From an uncultured Lachnospiraceae bacterium (GTDB lineage Bacteria > Bacillota > Clostridia > Lachnospirales > Lachnospiraceae), in NCBI GenBank assembly GCA_900546495.1, contig URDN01000001.1:62001-126000 (forward strand): a DNA stretch of 64,000 nucleotides, written 5' to 3'. Below are positions 34,892 through 43,860 of this stretch, piece after piece; the first letter of the stretch is position 1, and each line of letters starts with the position of its first letter. The notes under the pieces were generated by a model. That model did not search any database. It was not told the origin of the DNA and saw nothing but the letters and a program-made list of their open reading frames with translations. The translations under genes and the position numbers were made by a program.

Positions 34892-35455
34892 TTATAAGGA
34901 TAAGAAATTTTCCATCATACGTTTTCCATGTTCAGTGTATACCGATTCCGGATGAAACTGTAATCCAATGACCGGATATTCCTTATGCTGCATTGCCATA
35001 ATCTCGCCATCGCCAGTGGTGGCCAGCACTTCCAGACAATCCGGTAAATCTTCTGCTGATACGGCTAGCGAATGATATCTCGCTACCCGGATCGGTGATT
35101 CGATTCCATCGAAAATACCGGTTCCAGTGTGATGGATCAGTGACTGTTTTCCGTGATACAGCTTCTTTGCATAAGTAACGGTTCCTCCAAGCGCTTCGCC
35201 GATGGTCTGATGTCCAAGGCAGATGCCAAGGATTGGAATCTTATCGTAGAATTCTTTTACTACATCTAAGCAGATACCTGCTTCCTTCGGGCTTTTCGGT
35301 CCCGGAGAGAGTACAATTTTTTCCGGTGCCATCCGGCGGATTTCTTCGATGGTGATTTTGTCGTTTCGAACCACCTCAATATCTTCCCGGAAGATTCCCA
35401 TATATTGATATAAGTTGTAGGTAAATGAATCGTAGTTATCAATCAGTAAAATCAT
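34892..35455 (-). CDS. trpG: Anthranilate synthase component II (glutamine amidotransferase)
   Basis: Supplies ammonia from glutamine to TrpE. Class I amidotransferase: nucleophile Cys in GICLGHQ (near residue 79) and the His/Glu pair in LQFHPES near 168-172. 187 aa. Its ATG overlaps the trpE stop (ATGA at 35452-35455) with GGAGG just upstream, indicating coupled translation of the two subunits. As in many Firmicutes it could also serve aminodeoxychorismate synthase. Confidence 0.95.
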   Translation of the reverse strand: MILLIDNYDSFTYNLYQYMGIFREDIEVVRNDKITIEEIRRMAPEKIVLSPGPKSPKEAGICLDVVKEFYDKIPILGICLGHQTIGEALGGTVTYAKKLYHGKQSLIHHTGTGIFDGIESPIRVARYHSLAVSAEDLPDCLEVLATTGDGEIMAMQHKEYPVIGLQFHPESVYTEHGKRMMENFLSL

Positions 35456-36864
35456 AATACTTCCTCCGCTACCAGTGTTTTTGCCAGTGCCATTGCTTTG
35501 TTGCAGCACTCCTGATATTCTTTTTCCGGGACAGAATCCGCTACGATTCCGGCGCCTGCCTGCAGGTAAACTTTTTCACCTTTTTTGATCATCGTTCGGA
35601 TTGTGATACAGAAATCCATATCTCCGGAGAAGTCCACATATCCAGTAGCTCCGCCGTACAGACCTCTGCGTACCCTTTCCAGTTCATCGATAATCTCCAT
35701 GGCGCGGATCTTCGGCGCTCCGCTTAAAGTTCCTGCCGGGAGGAAAGAAGATACCAGATCAAATGGATGATATTTTCCTTTTTTCCGTCCCTCTACCAGA
35801 GATACGATGTGCATGACGTGGGAATAATACTGAATTTTCATGAAATCCGTTACTTTTACGCTTCCAAACTCACTGACCCGCCCCATATCGTTTCGTGCCA
35901 GATCCACCAACATGACATGTTCTGCTTTTTCTTTTTCATCTGCAAGCAGTTCTTCTGCCAAACGTTTGTCCTCCTCTTTCGTTTTTCCTCTCGGTCTTGT
36001 TCCGGCAATTGGACAGGTATAAACACGTTTTCCCTGTTGTTTTACGATCATTTCCGGGGAACTTCCGATTACTTCGAAGGTTCCGAAATTGAAGTAATAC
36101 AGATACGGAGATGGGTTCAATTCTCTCAGTTCCCGGTACAGATCAAATCCGGTCTGCTTTGTCTCTAACGTCCATCTCTGGGATAACACAGTCTGGAAAA
36201 TATGTCCCTCACGGATGTAGTGTTTGATTTTTTCTACCTTTTCGCTATATTCCTCTAAAGTGTCGGACTGATGAACAATTTTCCCGTCCCGACAAAACTG
36301 AAATTCACTTGCCTGACCTCTGTTTTTTCTGGCTTTCTGAATCATCACATCCGCTTCTTTTAATGCCTGTGTCTTTCCGTCTGCATCATCGGCTTCCAGA
36401 ATCACTGCGGTCATGGTTTCCGCTACATGATCGATCATCAAGAACTTTGTCATGAGCATCATCTGAATGGTTTCAATGCCGATTTCATCCGGGTTGTTAT
36501 CTGGAAGCACTTCCGTGTAACGAATGAAATCATATCCAAGCTGTCCAACCAGTCCACCAGAGAAATTCAGTTCTGCATGATCATTTTTTATCTCAAATTC
36601 GCTGTAATATTCTTTTAACAGTTCCAACGGATTGCCTTTTCGCACTTCTCTGCTTCCATCTGCTTTTGTGATTACCAGAGATTGTCCTTCGGAAGAAATC
36701 AATTCCTCCGGTTCAGCTCCCACAAACGTATAACGGTCATAGTTCTTGTCGTAACTTTCCAGCAAAAATCCAACTTTATCTTCCACCAAGTTCTGATACA
36801 TACCGATGGCTGTCTCATTTACGATACTGACGGTCTTTTTGTAAACTCTCAATGTACGTTTCAT
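35452..36864 (-). CDS. trpE: Anthranilate synthase component I
   Basis: Converts chorismate to anthranilate with ammonia from TrpG. The chorismate-binding core is clear: PIAGTRPRG (near 285), VDLARNDMGR and the SSFLPAGTLSGAPK motif. An N-terminal regulatory part carries the LLES element (near 35) linked to tryptophan feedback inhibition. 470 aa. First gene of the operon, behind the T-box leader. A PabB assignment is unlikely given its place in trp. Confidence 0.96.
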   Translation of the reverse strand: MKRTLRVYKKTVSIVNETAIGMYQNLVEDKVGFLLESYDKNYDRYTFVGAEPEELISSEGQSLVITKADGSREVRKGNPLELLKEYYSEFEIKNDHAELNFSGGLVGQLGYDFIRYTEVLPDNNPDEIGIETIQMMLMTKFLMIDHVAETMTAVILEADDADGKTQALKEADVMIQKARKNRGQASEFQFCRDGKIVHQSDTLEEYSEKVEKIKHYIREGHIFQTVLSQRWTLETKQTGFDLYRELRELNPSPYLYYFNFGTFEVIGSSPEMIVKQQGKRVYTCPIAGTRPRGKTKEEDKRLAEELLADEKEKAEHVMLVDLARNDMGRVSEFGSVKVTDFMKIQYYSHVMHIVSLVEGRKKGKYHPFDLVSSFLPAGTLSGAPKIRAMEIIDELERVRRGLYGGATGYVDFSGDMDFCITIRTMIKKGEKVYLQAGAGIVADSVPEKEYQECCNKAMALAKTLVAEEVL

Positions 36865-36999
36865 CTTATTTCCCAGTCCTTTCTATCCTGTAACACTCCG
36901 TGGATTCTAAGGTTGGGCTTTTATCAAGTTCCATGTTTCTGAGACTTGGTTCGCGATTCTGTTTTTTAACAACTTCTTTTTAGAGTCGCTGTACATAAT

Positions 37000-37329
37000 A
37001 AAAAAATCCCTGACCGTGAGTTTTCACAGTCAGGGACGAATATACGTTTCGTGGTGCCACCCTTTATTCATTGTGCTATTTTTTTGCAACTGTTCTGCTG
37101 CTTTCGCACAACCTCAATCCGATACGGAATCTCTTCGATATCTTTCCCCTGTAACGTGAGGACACGGCATCCGCTACTTGCACTTTTACATTTTTACGTT
37201 CGCTTTGCATCTCACAAATCCATTCCCTTTATACTTACCTGCCGGAATCTCACCACCACCGACTCTCTGTAAAGCAGTGCCACAAAGGTACTCCTTTTGT
37301 TCATTGATTTTCGTTCTTGTCATTTATTT
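37000..37329 (-). promoter_or_regulatory. Tryptophan-specific T-box riboswitch leader
   Basis: The minus-strand leader of about 330 nt has the T-box parts in order: a Stem I with AGAGAG (near 37265) and GGTGGTGAGATT, the specifier codon TGG (37220-37222) in a GAATGGATTTGTGAG context, the T-box AGGGTGGCACCACG (37050-37063) and a terminator (37001-37036). TGG specifies Trp, so uncharged tRNA-Trp should favour the antiterminator and let the operon be read. Confidence 0.95.
37001..37036 (-). terminator. T-box-controlled terminator of trp
   Basis: 13-bp stem (37007-37019 with 37024-37036, one wobble) followed in the minus direction by a seven-T run. Confidence 0.93.
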
Positions 37330-37335
37330 TTTGTT

Positions 37336-37364
37336 ATAGTAGCACTTTACCGTAGTGATGTCAA
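37336..37364 (-). promoter_or_regulatory. Sigma-A promoter of the trp operon
   Basis: Minus-strand -35 TTGACA (37359-37364), 17-nt spacer, -10 TACTAT (37336-37341), just upstream of the T-box leader. Confidence 0.8.
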
Positions 37365-37470
37365 TGCTTTTCCGAAAATTAATTCCTACTTTCTTACTCT
37401 GTAATCACAAGCAACTTTTTGAATTTTCTTCAACAGAAAAAACATATCCTGTATGCATTCAGATTCTTTG

Positions 37471-37635
37471 TAAAGCGGACATAAGCAATCTGCTTTCGCT
37501 ACTTGCTCATGAACGCAGTCGCTTTGCGACCTGTCAGTGGGAGCTTTTAACTCCCACTGGCATAAGCATCCCCCTTACCCACCGCTTAGTGCTCTACGCA
37601 TTTGAAGCGGGGGGAATACTTATTCTGCATTCAAA
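37471..37635 (+). repeat. Nested structured repeat, copy B
   Basis: Full-length copy of the repeat at 15411-15574, same orientation, with scattered substitutions and a one-base insertion in the right half. It keeps the perfect inner hairpin loop CTTTTAA and the CGCTT/AAGCG foldback. It lies between the trp promoter and the 3' end of the antiporter gene. A plus-strand open frame passes through it, but the one-base insertion breaks frame agreement with copy A near the end, so I do not call it coding. Confidence 0.88.
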
Positions 37636-37672
37636 AACTTATCAGGATCTGTAACATACAGGACATTTATTT

Positions 37673-39016
37673 TTACAGGAAGAATATTAACATATCAACC
37701 AAGAATACCGGTATCAGGAAACGCAGCGACCATGTCATATATCCAAAGAAAGACGGCATACGAATACCGTTTTCCTCCGCAATGGATTTTACCATAAAGT
37801 TCGGCGCGTTACCGATATACGTATTGGCTCCCATGAATACTGCTCCACAAGAGATTGCCTCCAGCATAACCTGCGGTACAATACCAACGCTGGTATGAAG
37901 ACCTGCGGTTGCACCCAGAGTTCCTGCAGTGGTAAGGAATACCAGATAGGTCGGTGTGTTATCCAGAAAACTGGACATTGCGCCGGTTACCCAGAACATC
38001 TGCCACGGCTGATTTAAACCAAGCTCTGCACCTTTTGCTTTCAGAATCAGAAGTGCCGGAATCATAGTAATAAAAATACCGATGAAAAGCACTGCCACTT
38101 CCTGAATGGCTCCCCAGGAAAAATGGTTGTCTTCACGAACGCTTTTATTTGTTGTTTTAAAGGAAAGGAATGCTGCTGTCAAAATAATGACAACCTCGAT
38201 CAGAGCTGCGTATGTAAGCTCTACCTCTCCATAAATATGGATACCGCCACTGAATGCTTTTGTGGACGGAAGTACACCACTTAAAATAACTGCTACTACG
38301 ATTGCTGCAAGGAAAATGATATTGTGAGCTCCTACGACACGGATTGCTGCTTTATCGCCGCTCTGTATTTCCGGTGTGATACCATCTGCCAGATCTTTAC
38401 GATAAGCTCTGGAATCCAGAATATAAAAGATCACAAGTAAAATTGCAACATTTAAAGTCATGATCGGAATCAGACGCAGGCTCCAGAAAAATGGAACGTT
38501 ACGCATAAAGCCCATCAGCAATGGCGGATCTCCCACCGGTGTCAGACATCCACCGATATTGGATACCAGGAAAATAAAGAATACAACCACCTGTGTCTTT
38601 CTGGAACGCCATTTATTTGCACGGATCAGCGGACGGATCATAACCATACTGGCACCTGTGGTACCGATCCAGCTGGATAACAGTGTACCGATCAGAAGCA
38701 TGATCACATTTACCTTCGGTGATCCACTGAGTTCACCTTCGATAGTGATATTTCCTGCTACGCAGAAAAGTCCAAATAACAATACGATAAAGGTGAAATA
38801 GTCACCTACAATTACTTCCAGTAACTGCTCACCCATTACACCAAAACCGTAACGGATTGCAAACGGGATCAGAAACAGTAATGACCATGCAATAACTGCA
38901 TACTTCTGATTTCTTTCCCACCACGCCGGTTTTACCAACGGAAAAACCGCAATGCTAAGCAGCATTCCAAGAAACGGAATGCAAAATAACAATGAAATTG
39001 AATTGCCCAAGTCCAT
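37673..39016 (-). CDS. Sodium:proton antiporter, NhaD/ion-transporter superfamily
   Basis: 447-residue membrane protein with about 11-12 hydrophobic segments. Motifs shared with NhaD-type carriers include TTGASMVMIRPLI (about 118-130), SNIGGCLTPVGDPPLL (about 152-167) and SSFLDNTPTYLVF near residue 343, an arrangement of inverted hairpin repeats. NhaD proteins exchange Na+ for H+. Sodium export fits with the Na+-pumping decarboxylase at the right end of the window, but citrate/arsenite-type substrates in the same superfamily cannot be excluded. GGAGG lies upstream of the ATG. Confidence 0.82.
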   Translation of the reverse strand: MDLGNSISLLFCIPFLGMLLSIAVFPLVKPAWWERNQKYAVIAWSLLFLIPFAIRYGFGVMGEQLLEVIVGDYFTFIVLLFGLFCVAGNITIEGELSGSPKVNVIMLLIGTLLSSWIGTTGASMVMIRPLIRANKWRSRKTQVVVFFIFLVSNIGGCLTPVGDPPLLMGFMRNVPFFWSLRLIPIMTLNVAILLVIFYILDSRAYRKDLADGITPEIQSGDKAAIRVVGAHNIIFLAAIVVAVILSGVLPSTKAFSGGIHIYGEVELTYAALIEVVIILTAAFLSFKTTNKSVREDNHFSWGAIQEVAVLFIGIFITMIPALLILKAKGAELGLNQPWQMFWVTGAMSSFLDNTPTYLVFLTTAGTLGATAGLHTSVGIVPQVMLEAISCGAVFMGANTYIGNAPNFMVKSIAEENGIRMPSFFGYMTWSLRFLIPVFLVDMLIFFL

Positions 39017-39131
39017 TTGTGATACCTCCAGTCATATCTTAAAAATCTCATTCATCACAATTATTCAGTCAATCCCCCATCATATCTGACATCGATTGGC
39101 ATTTTTCGCCACTCATCCCCAAATGAATCTC

Positions 39132-39767
39132 TCATATCAGATATAGATTATCATTGTTTCTGCTTATATGGTCTCCGGAAGGTTCCAGATTTTCCTTCAA
39201 CGGATATCCCTTTTTCATATTCTTATTTATAATACAGCCCGTGTGCAGCATCGTCGCATTTTCAGTATCCGAAATCCGAACCATTCTATTTTTCCCGATG
39301 TCTGTTTCTGCATACCACACCTGATACTCGTCTGCACGGGGCAGACATGCATCCATATCCTCATCATCCAGACAGATCACATGATTCAGTTCTGTCTCCG
39401 GCATGCCAAGCAATGCCAGATCCCGTGCAATCTGCCGCGCAACATCTATGTTTTTATGTTCTGCTCTTTCCTGCTGTGGAAAGGATACCATATCCTCCAT
39501 ATTTTCAAATCCGCATGTATGACGGATATTCTGCACCTGACTTGCAGTCAGATTACCTTTATCCTTTTCATCCCGTTCTTCTTTTTCATCCAGCACTTCA
39601 CATTCCCATGCCACATCTTCTATGTTGTAAATCTTTAGATTCCATGCACGGTACAATGCCTGAGTCGAAGCACGCATTCCACTGATCGCAATCCCCAGAA
39701 TCAGTGGCACAAGCAAGAAAAGACAGATCAGTTTTTGCATTCGATTGATATTATATTTTTGTTTCAT
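39132..39767 (-). CDS. Hypothetical exported or membrane-anchored protein
   Basis: Not recognised. 211 residues with a basic N-terminus and one strong hydrophobic segment (about 12-32, signal peptide or anchor), then a soluble, acidic domain. No cysteine lipobox is evident. The start at 39765-39767 follows GGAAG by 6 nt; an in-frame Met nine codons upstream lacks a site. It lies upstream of the antiporter in the same direction, at the edge of the eroded island. Confidence 0.55.
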   Translation of the reverse strand: MKQKYNINRMQKLICLFLLVPLILGIAISGMRASTQALYRAWNLKIYNIEDVAWECEVLDEKEERDEKDKGNLTASQVQNIRHTCGFENMEDMVSFPQQERAEHKNIDVARQIARDLALLGMPETELNHVICLDDEDMDACLPRADEYQVWYAETDIGKNRMVRISDTENATMLHTGCIINKNMKKGYPLKENLEPSGDHISRNNDNLYLI

Positions 39768-39907
39768 ACTCAACTTCCGCCTTTTTCCGTACAATTATAA
39801 TACAAAAAAAGTGAAAAGAACAGATAAAAATGGCCTTTTTCAACACATATTCTATCCAATTTATGCAAAAACGTGACTTTCTGTCAAAATCGGCATCTGG
39901 TATCACC

Positions 39908-40132
39908 TCATGAGCCAAAACTTTCCACCACATCTGTTCGTACAAGATACTCTCCACCATAAGCCTCTACAATCGGTTTTACAAGGCAGGAGCATAAATA
40001 CAACAAACTTCCGTCCTCATCCGCATCCATGCCATCTCCGCGCACTGCACTACGGAAAGTCCATCCATCATGATCAAATCCGATCCACTGCCACTCATCA
40101 GCTCTGTATTCATAAATGGCTTCTACTGACAG
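39908..40132 (-). pseudogene. Remnant of an unknown protein, no start codon
   Basis: A 74-codon minus frame between a TAA at 40133 and a TGA at 39908, without a usable start. The translation looks like real protein (mixed composition with several Trp, and acidic stretches such as DGMDADEDGSLLY), unlike the frames around it, and ends cleanly. I do not recognise the family. It lies just beyond a terminator, beside two other gene fragments, and is best explained as the 3' end of a deleted gene. Confidence 0.45.
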
Positions 40133-40156
40133 TTACTCATAAACCATTTATAATTG

Positions 40157-40190
40157 AAAAAGGGGACGAAATCTATCAAATCTCGCCCCC
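40157..40190 (-). terminator. Terminator after the surface-protein fragment
   Basis: 8-bp GC-rich stem (40162-40169 with 40183-40190, one wobble) followed in the minus direction by five T. Confidence 0.7.
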
Positions 40191-40227
40191 GCTTTCATTC
40201 ATGCATTAGCGCACATCTGATACGCTA

Positions 40228-40699
40228 TTATTTATTTGTTCTTTTTCTTCTTGAAGCAAATAATCCAAGAATCACTGCAAATGCTCCAATTAATGTAATG
40301 AGATAACCAAATACATTTGTTGTATCTCCGGTTTTTACGGATTTCGTTGTCTTTACTGCATTGTTTGTTCCAGTTGCATCTGCTTTCTTCACATCTTTGT
40401 AGGCAATCGCATAATCCGAGAATTTATCTGTCTCAAATGTAAATGTCTGCGTCTTCTCATCATATGTGCCTTCGATGATTTCAGCTTTTCCGTCATGGTA
40501 TCTGATAATATAATATGTACGTTCTACCTTGCTGTCTTTATTGATCAGATTTTCTGGAATCTGTACTGCAATCTTAATCTTGTCTGCTGTGCTGTGAAGC
40601 TGTACACCATTGTCTGTTACACCGTCAACAGTCATATATTTGTATAAGCTGATGTCAATGTACTGACCAATCGTATATCCTGCTTGCTTTTGTTGCAAG
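40228..40699 (-). pseudogene. 3' fragment of a cell-surface protein gene
   Basis: About 150 codons resembling the C-terminal end of a Gram-positive surface protein: a beta-rich domain ending FETDKFSDYAIAYKD, a spacer, then a sorting-like tail VKTGDTTN, a hydrophobic segment and a terminal RRKR cluster. The frame continues upstream into the Toprim gene fragment in a different frame, so its own N-terminus is gone. A Met at 40734 would give 168 residues but begins inside the neighbouring gene's Toprim motif. Followed by a terminator. Confidence 0.7.
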
Positions 40700-41509
40700 T
40701 CTTCCGGTACGGTCATTATCCAAATATAATACAATCTCTTTTACATCCGAATGTTCCTTCAAAAATCGTGTCAATGCCGCTGGGACTTTGCTTCTTTCTA
40801 TCTCTTTTGCAGGTTGATACACACCCGCCAACGACAATAAATGCTCCGTCCGCCACTCTTTCCCGTCCAATTTCTGCATCGCTGCATAAGATAACAGGTC
40901 AATAGCCGATTCAAATACATGCACTTTATCACTCATTTTCTCTGCCGGAATTAAAAAAGAATAATTCTTATCACTTCCATTTGCTTCTCCAATAAAATCT
41001 GTATTGATTCCACGAAGTGCTGCATATTGTGGTTTTCCCTGTTGATCCATACCAACAAAAACTGCATTATGATGATACGCACTCTCATAAATTCTTCCAG
41101 TTTCTATACAGAATCGAACAATATCATTGTCAATTCCCCGTCCAGTAAGATAACTGAACACATTTGTGTGATACCGATTTTCTTTTGGTAACAGCAGATG
41201 TTTTTCCACTGGAAGCTGCTCAGATACAGAAAGAGGCGGTTGAATATTTGCCTGTCCTGCAAGCAATTCAACCGCCTCCAAAAAGCTGTAATCTTTTACT
41301 TTAATCAGATAATCCTGTGCTGACCTGCCACCAATTCCTCTACTCCACCACATCCATTTACCATTAGATATCTTCAAACTGTCATGCGTTCTGGTGGTAT
41401 AAGTGTTACCGGAAAAGTGAACCAACTCATAAGGTTCATAATTTTTCAGATACGTCAGCAAGTCTATTCTCTTTACTTCCTGCACAACCTAAGGTGGTAT
41501 ATATGGCAT
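40655..41509 (-). pseudogene. Truncated DUF3991/Toprim protein of a conjugative element, with a nonsense codon
   Basis: Encodes a DUF3991-type N-terminal zinc-less primase-like region (HFSGNTYTTRTHDSLK, ISNGKWMWWSRGIGGRSA) and part of a Toprim fold ending at YLDNDRTGR, a protein normally carried by integrative conjugative elements. Two defects are visible. An ATG at 41507-41509, with a good GGAGAGGAG site, reads MPYIPP and then hits TAG at 41489-41491, after which the same frame continues. At the other end the gene breaks off a few codons after the Toprim DxD-like motif and runs into the surface-protein fragment. A GTG at 41483-41485 could restart translation. Confidence 0.8.
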
Positions 41510-41555
41510 AAGCTCCTCTCCTTTCCTGCCCTGAATTGATATTTTCATATCCGGG

Positions 41556-41602
41556 CATAAAAATAACCGGGCAATTTCCCATTCAGGAAACCACCCGGTT
41601 AT
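41556..41602 (-). terminator. Terminator after the Rpn-family gene
   Basis: 9-bp stem (41563-41571 with 41594-41602) with an inner TTTCC/GGAAA stem, followed in the minus direction by TTTTTA. Confidence 0.85.
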
Positions 41603-41616
41603 GTAGCATTTTCATG

Positions 41617-42441
41617 CTAAGCAATCACTTTTTCGTCCAGAGCTTTGACTTCATCTATGGACAATTCTGCTATTTCAGCTATTTCTTCATATGATAATTT
41701 ACCAGACTGCAACATACCTTTTGCAACTTTAATTGCTTTTGCATGTTCTGTTTCACGTGCAGTTTCATTTCTCATTTCTTCCATCGCTCTACACATAGTC
41801 GCAACTCCTTTCTCATCTTCTTTAAAATATCGAACTCGATCTGCCAGAATTTTATATTTCATATCCTTGGCATCGGTACAGGAAAAATCATGCATCAGCT
41901 TTCCTAATGCAGATTCGTCTTTAATTTGTGAGTTCACATATATAATATGCGATTCATCACCAAACAATTCGCCTGTTTCTTTTACCGTTCTGTCAATATG
42001 ATAGATTGGTAATCCCACTTTCATTATATCATTTTCTGTAATAAAAATAACATAGGATTCACACAAATTTTCATATTTTTCACCAAGCTCTGTCACATTT
42101 GCATCGATAAGGCTGCTGTTGTATCTTGCTCTTTTCACTCCGGCACCCTTATCACTTCTCTGTATCTCGATATTATATACTCTGTTGTCTGCATCAACCG
42201 CCAGTATATCCAGTCTTACTGAACGTCCCTGAAGATTCTTAATATCCTGCTGTCCGTTCACTCGCAATACTTTCAAATCTGTACGGTTTAAAATAATCTG
42301 AAGCAAAAATTCCGTACACGCTTTATCCTCAAATACCTTTTGCATGAAATCATCGTCCAACAATCTCAGTCCTCGCAGACGCTGTAAATCTTCTTCATGC
42401 TTCCGGTCAAAATCTAATTCTTTTGTATTATTCTCTGCCAT
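41617..42441 (-). CDS. Rpn-family recombination-promoting nuclease (PD-(D/E)XK transposase-like)
   Basis: 274-residue protein of the YhgA-like/Rpn group. The nuclease core reads LDILAVDADNRVYNIEIQRSD (about residues 74-94), giving the Asp...Glu-x-Gln catalytic set. The C-terminal helical tail (SGKLSYEEIAEIAELS) is the usual small repeat of Lachnospiraceae members. Rpn proteins promote RecA-independent recombination in E. coli; members are very numerous in gut Clostridia. GAGG precedes the ATG. It appears intact, in contrast to its left-hand neighbours. Confidence 0.9.
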   Translation of the reverse strand: MAENNTKELDFDRKHEEDLQRLRGLRLLDDDFMQKVFEDKACTEFLLQIILNRTDLKVLRVNGQQDIKNLQGRSVRLDILAVDADNRVYNIEIQRSDKGAGVKRARYNSSLIDANVTELGEKYENLCESYVIFITENDIMKVGLPIYHIDRTVKETGELFGDESHIIYVNSQIKDESALGKLMHDFSCTDAKDMKYKILADRVRYFKEDEKGVATMCRAMEEMRNETARETEHAKAIKVAKGMLQSGKLSYEEIAEIAELSIDEVKALDEKVIA

Positions 42442-42581
42442 AGTATCACCTCTTTCTTTTTCCGTATGTTTTATATTTTTATCTTATCATATATACTACT
42501 CATTTTCCATGAATTCAACGAATTTATTACATACCAGCATAGACTTACAAAAAGTTGAGAGTTCTCACGCTCCCACAAGCC

Positions 42582-42714
42582 AAAAGTTGGGGAGTTACAC
42601 TACTCCCCAACAAAATAAAACATGCAATCTTCGCTCACTTATTTCAGAAGAATGAGGCGAAGTTTCACACGCCAGTTGGGGAATTGAAATTCCCCAACTC
42701 ACTCCCCAACTTTT
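42582..42714. repeat. 133-bp element bounded by 14-bp inverted repeats
   Basis: Perfect 14-bp arms AAAAGTTGGGGAGT (42582-42595) and its complement (42701-42714) enclose two local hairpins that reuse the same GTTGGGGA sequence: 42586-42595 with 42602-42611, and 42674-42685 with 42688-42699. A further TTCCCCAACA lies at 42764. No open frame inside. It may be a non-autonomous (MITE-like) element or a structured RNA. Confidence 0.75.
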
Positions 42715-42773
42715 ACCCAATTCCATGCATAAATAGCGATAATTTACGATAAGTCAAAATTTATTCCCCAACA

Positions 42774-42823
42774 CGCAAAAAAACCTTGAATCATCCCATT
42801 TTCATAGGAAATTCAAGGTTTTT
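42774..42823 (-). terminator. Terminator after tsf
   Basis: 13-bp stem (42779-42791 with 42811-42823) followed in the minus direction by a T run. Confidence 0.92.
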
Positions 42824-42875
42824 CGTTGATTTACATGATAATCATACGGTTCAAATTCTTATGCGAACTGTAAGA

Positions 42876-43805
42876 TTATGCGTTCATCTGTGCTGCTACC
42901 TCAGCTGCAAAGTCCTCGTTTTTCTTTTCAAGACCTTCACCTGTCTCGAAACGTACGAAACCTGTGATCTTGATATCAGCGCCAACTTCTTTGGAAACCT
43001 GCTGTAAGTATTTAGCAACAGTCTGTTTTCCATCCTCAGCTTTAACGTAAGCCTGCTCCATTAAGCAAACCTCTTTCAGCTCTTTGTTCAGACGTCCGAT
43101 GATCATTTTCTCAATGATATTATCCGGTTTGTCCGGGTTCTCGTTTTTAGCCTGAGCAAGAAGGATAGATTTCTCATGCTCTTTGTACTCTTCGCTTACA
43201 TCTTCGGAAGATACATATTTCGGAGCAAGAGCTGCAACCTGCATTGCTACGTTTGTAAGAGCCTCTTTTACAGCATCGTTAACAACTGCTGTCTCAGCTT
43301 TTACAAGGACACCGATACGTCCGCCACCGTGGATATAAGATACGATGCATCCGTTCTCCTGTGTCTCTTTCTGGAATCTACGAATGTTCAGGTTCTCACC
43401 GATAACTGCGATTTTCTCTACGAGAGCATCTTTTACAGTTTTGGAAGAATCTGCATTCCATGTCTCTGCCATAAATGCATCCATATCAGCTGCATCAGAT
43501 GCAACTGCCTGAGCTGCGACTGCCTCTACATACTGCTGGAATGTCTCGTTTTTAGCAACGAAATCTGTCTCAGAGTTAACCTCTACGATTGCTGCTGTGT
43601 TGTCGCCATCCATAGCGATGCGTACAAGACCTTCTGCTGCGATACGTCCAGCTTTTTTCTCAGCTTTTGCCTGTCCGTTCTTTCTTAAGAACTCAACAGC
43701 TGCGTCCATATCACCATTTGTCTCTGTAAGAGCTTTCTTGCAGTCCATCATACCTGCACCGGTCATCTCTCTTAATTCTTTTACCATTGATGCTGTAATT
43801 GCCAT
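42876..43805 (-). CDS. tsf: Translation elongation factor Ts
   Basis: Nucleotide exchange factor for EF-Tu. The N-terminal UBA-like domain (MVKELREMTGAGMMDCKKAL) and the TDFVAKN motif (about residue 79) are diagnostic. 309 aa, normal for the long form. It follows rpsB by 55 bp, the near-universal rpsB-tsf pair, and ends at a strong terminator. Confidence 0.97.
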   Translation of the reverse strand: MAITASMVKELREMTGAGMMDCKKALTETNGDMDAAVEFLRKNGQAKAEKKAGRIAAEGLVRIAMDGDNTAAIVEVNSETDFVAKNETFQQYVEAVAAQAVASDAADMDAFMAETWNADSSKTVKDALVEKIAVIGENLNIRRFQKETQENGCIVSYIHGGGRIGVLVKAETAVVNDAVKEALTNVAMQVAALAPKYVSSEDVSEEYKEHEKSILLAQAKNENPDKPDNIIEKMIIGRLNKELKEVCLMEQAYVKAEDGKQTVAKYLQQVSKEVGADIKITGFVRFETGEGLEKKNEDFAAEVAAQMNA

Positions 43806-43860
43806 GGTTTTATTCCTCCGATTTCATTCATAGTGATGCGGTTTCCCGCAAATCTACAGA

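Noticed and set aside
37400..37440. Possible CodY box upstream of the trp promoter
   Set aside because: AATTTTCTTCAACA agrees with the CodY consensus at only about 10 of 14 positions, and such AT-rich matches are common.
37355..37654. Plus-strand frame through repeat copy B
   Set aside because: Similar frames pass through copies A and C because the repeat is conserved as DNA; a one-base insertion in B breaks the frame agreement, and there is no ribosome site.
42541..42780. CRISPR-like array of GTTGGGGA repeats
   Set aside because: Repeats are inverted, of unequal spacing and lack unique spacers; no cas genes in the window.
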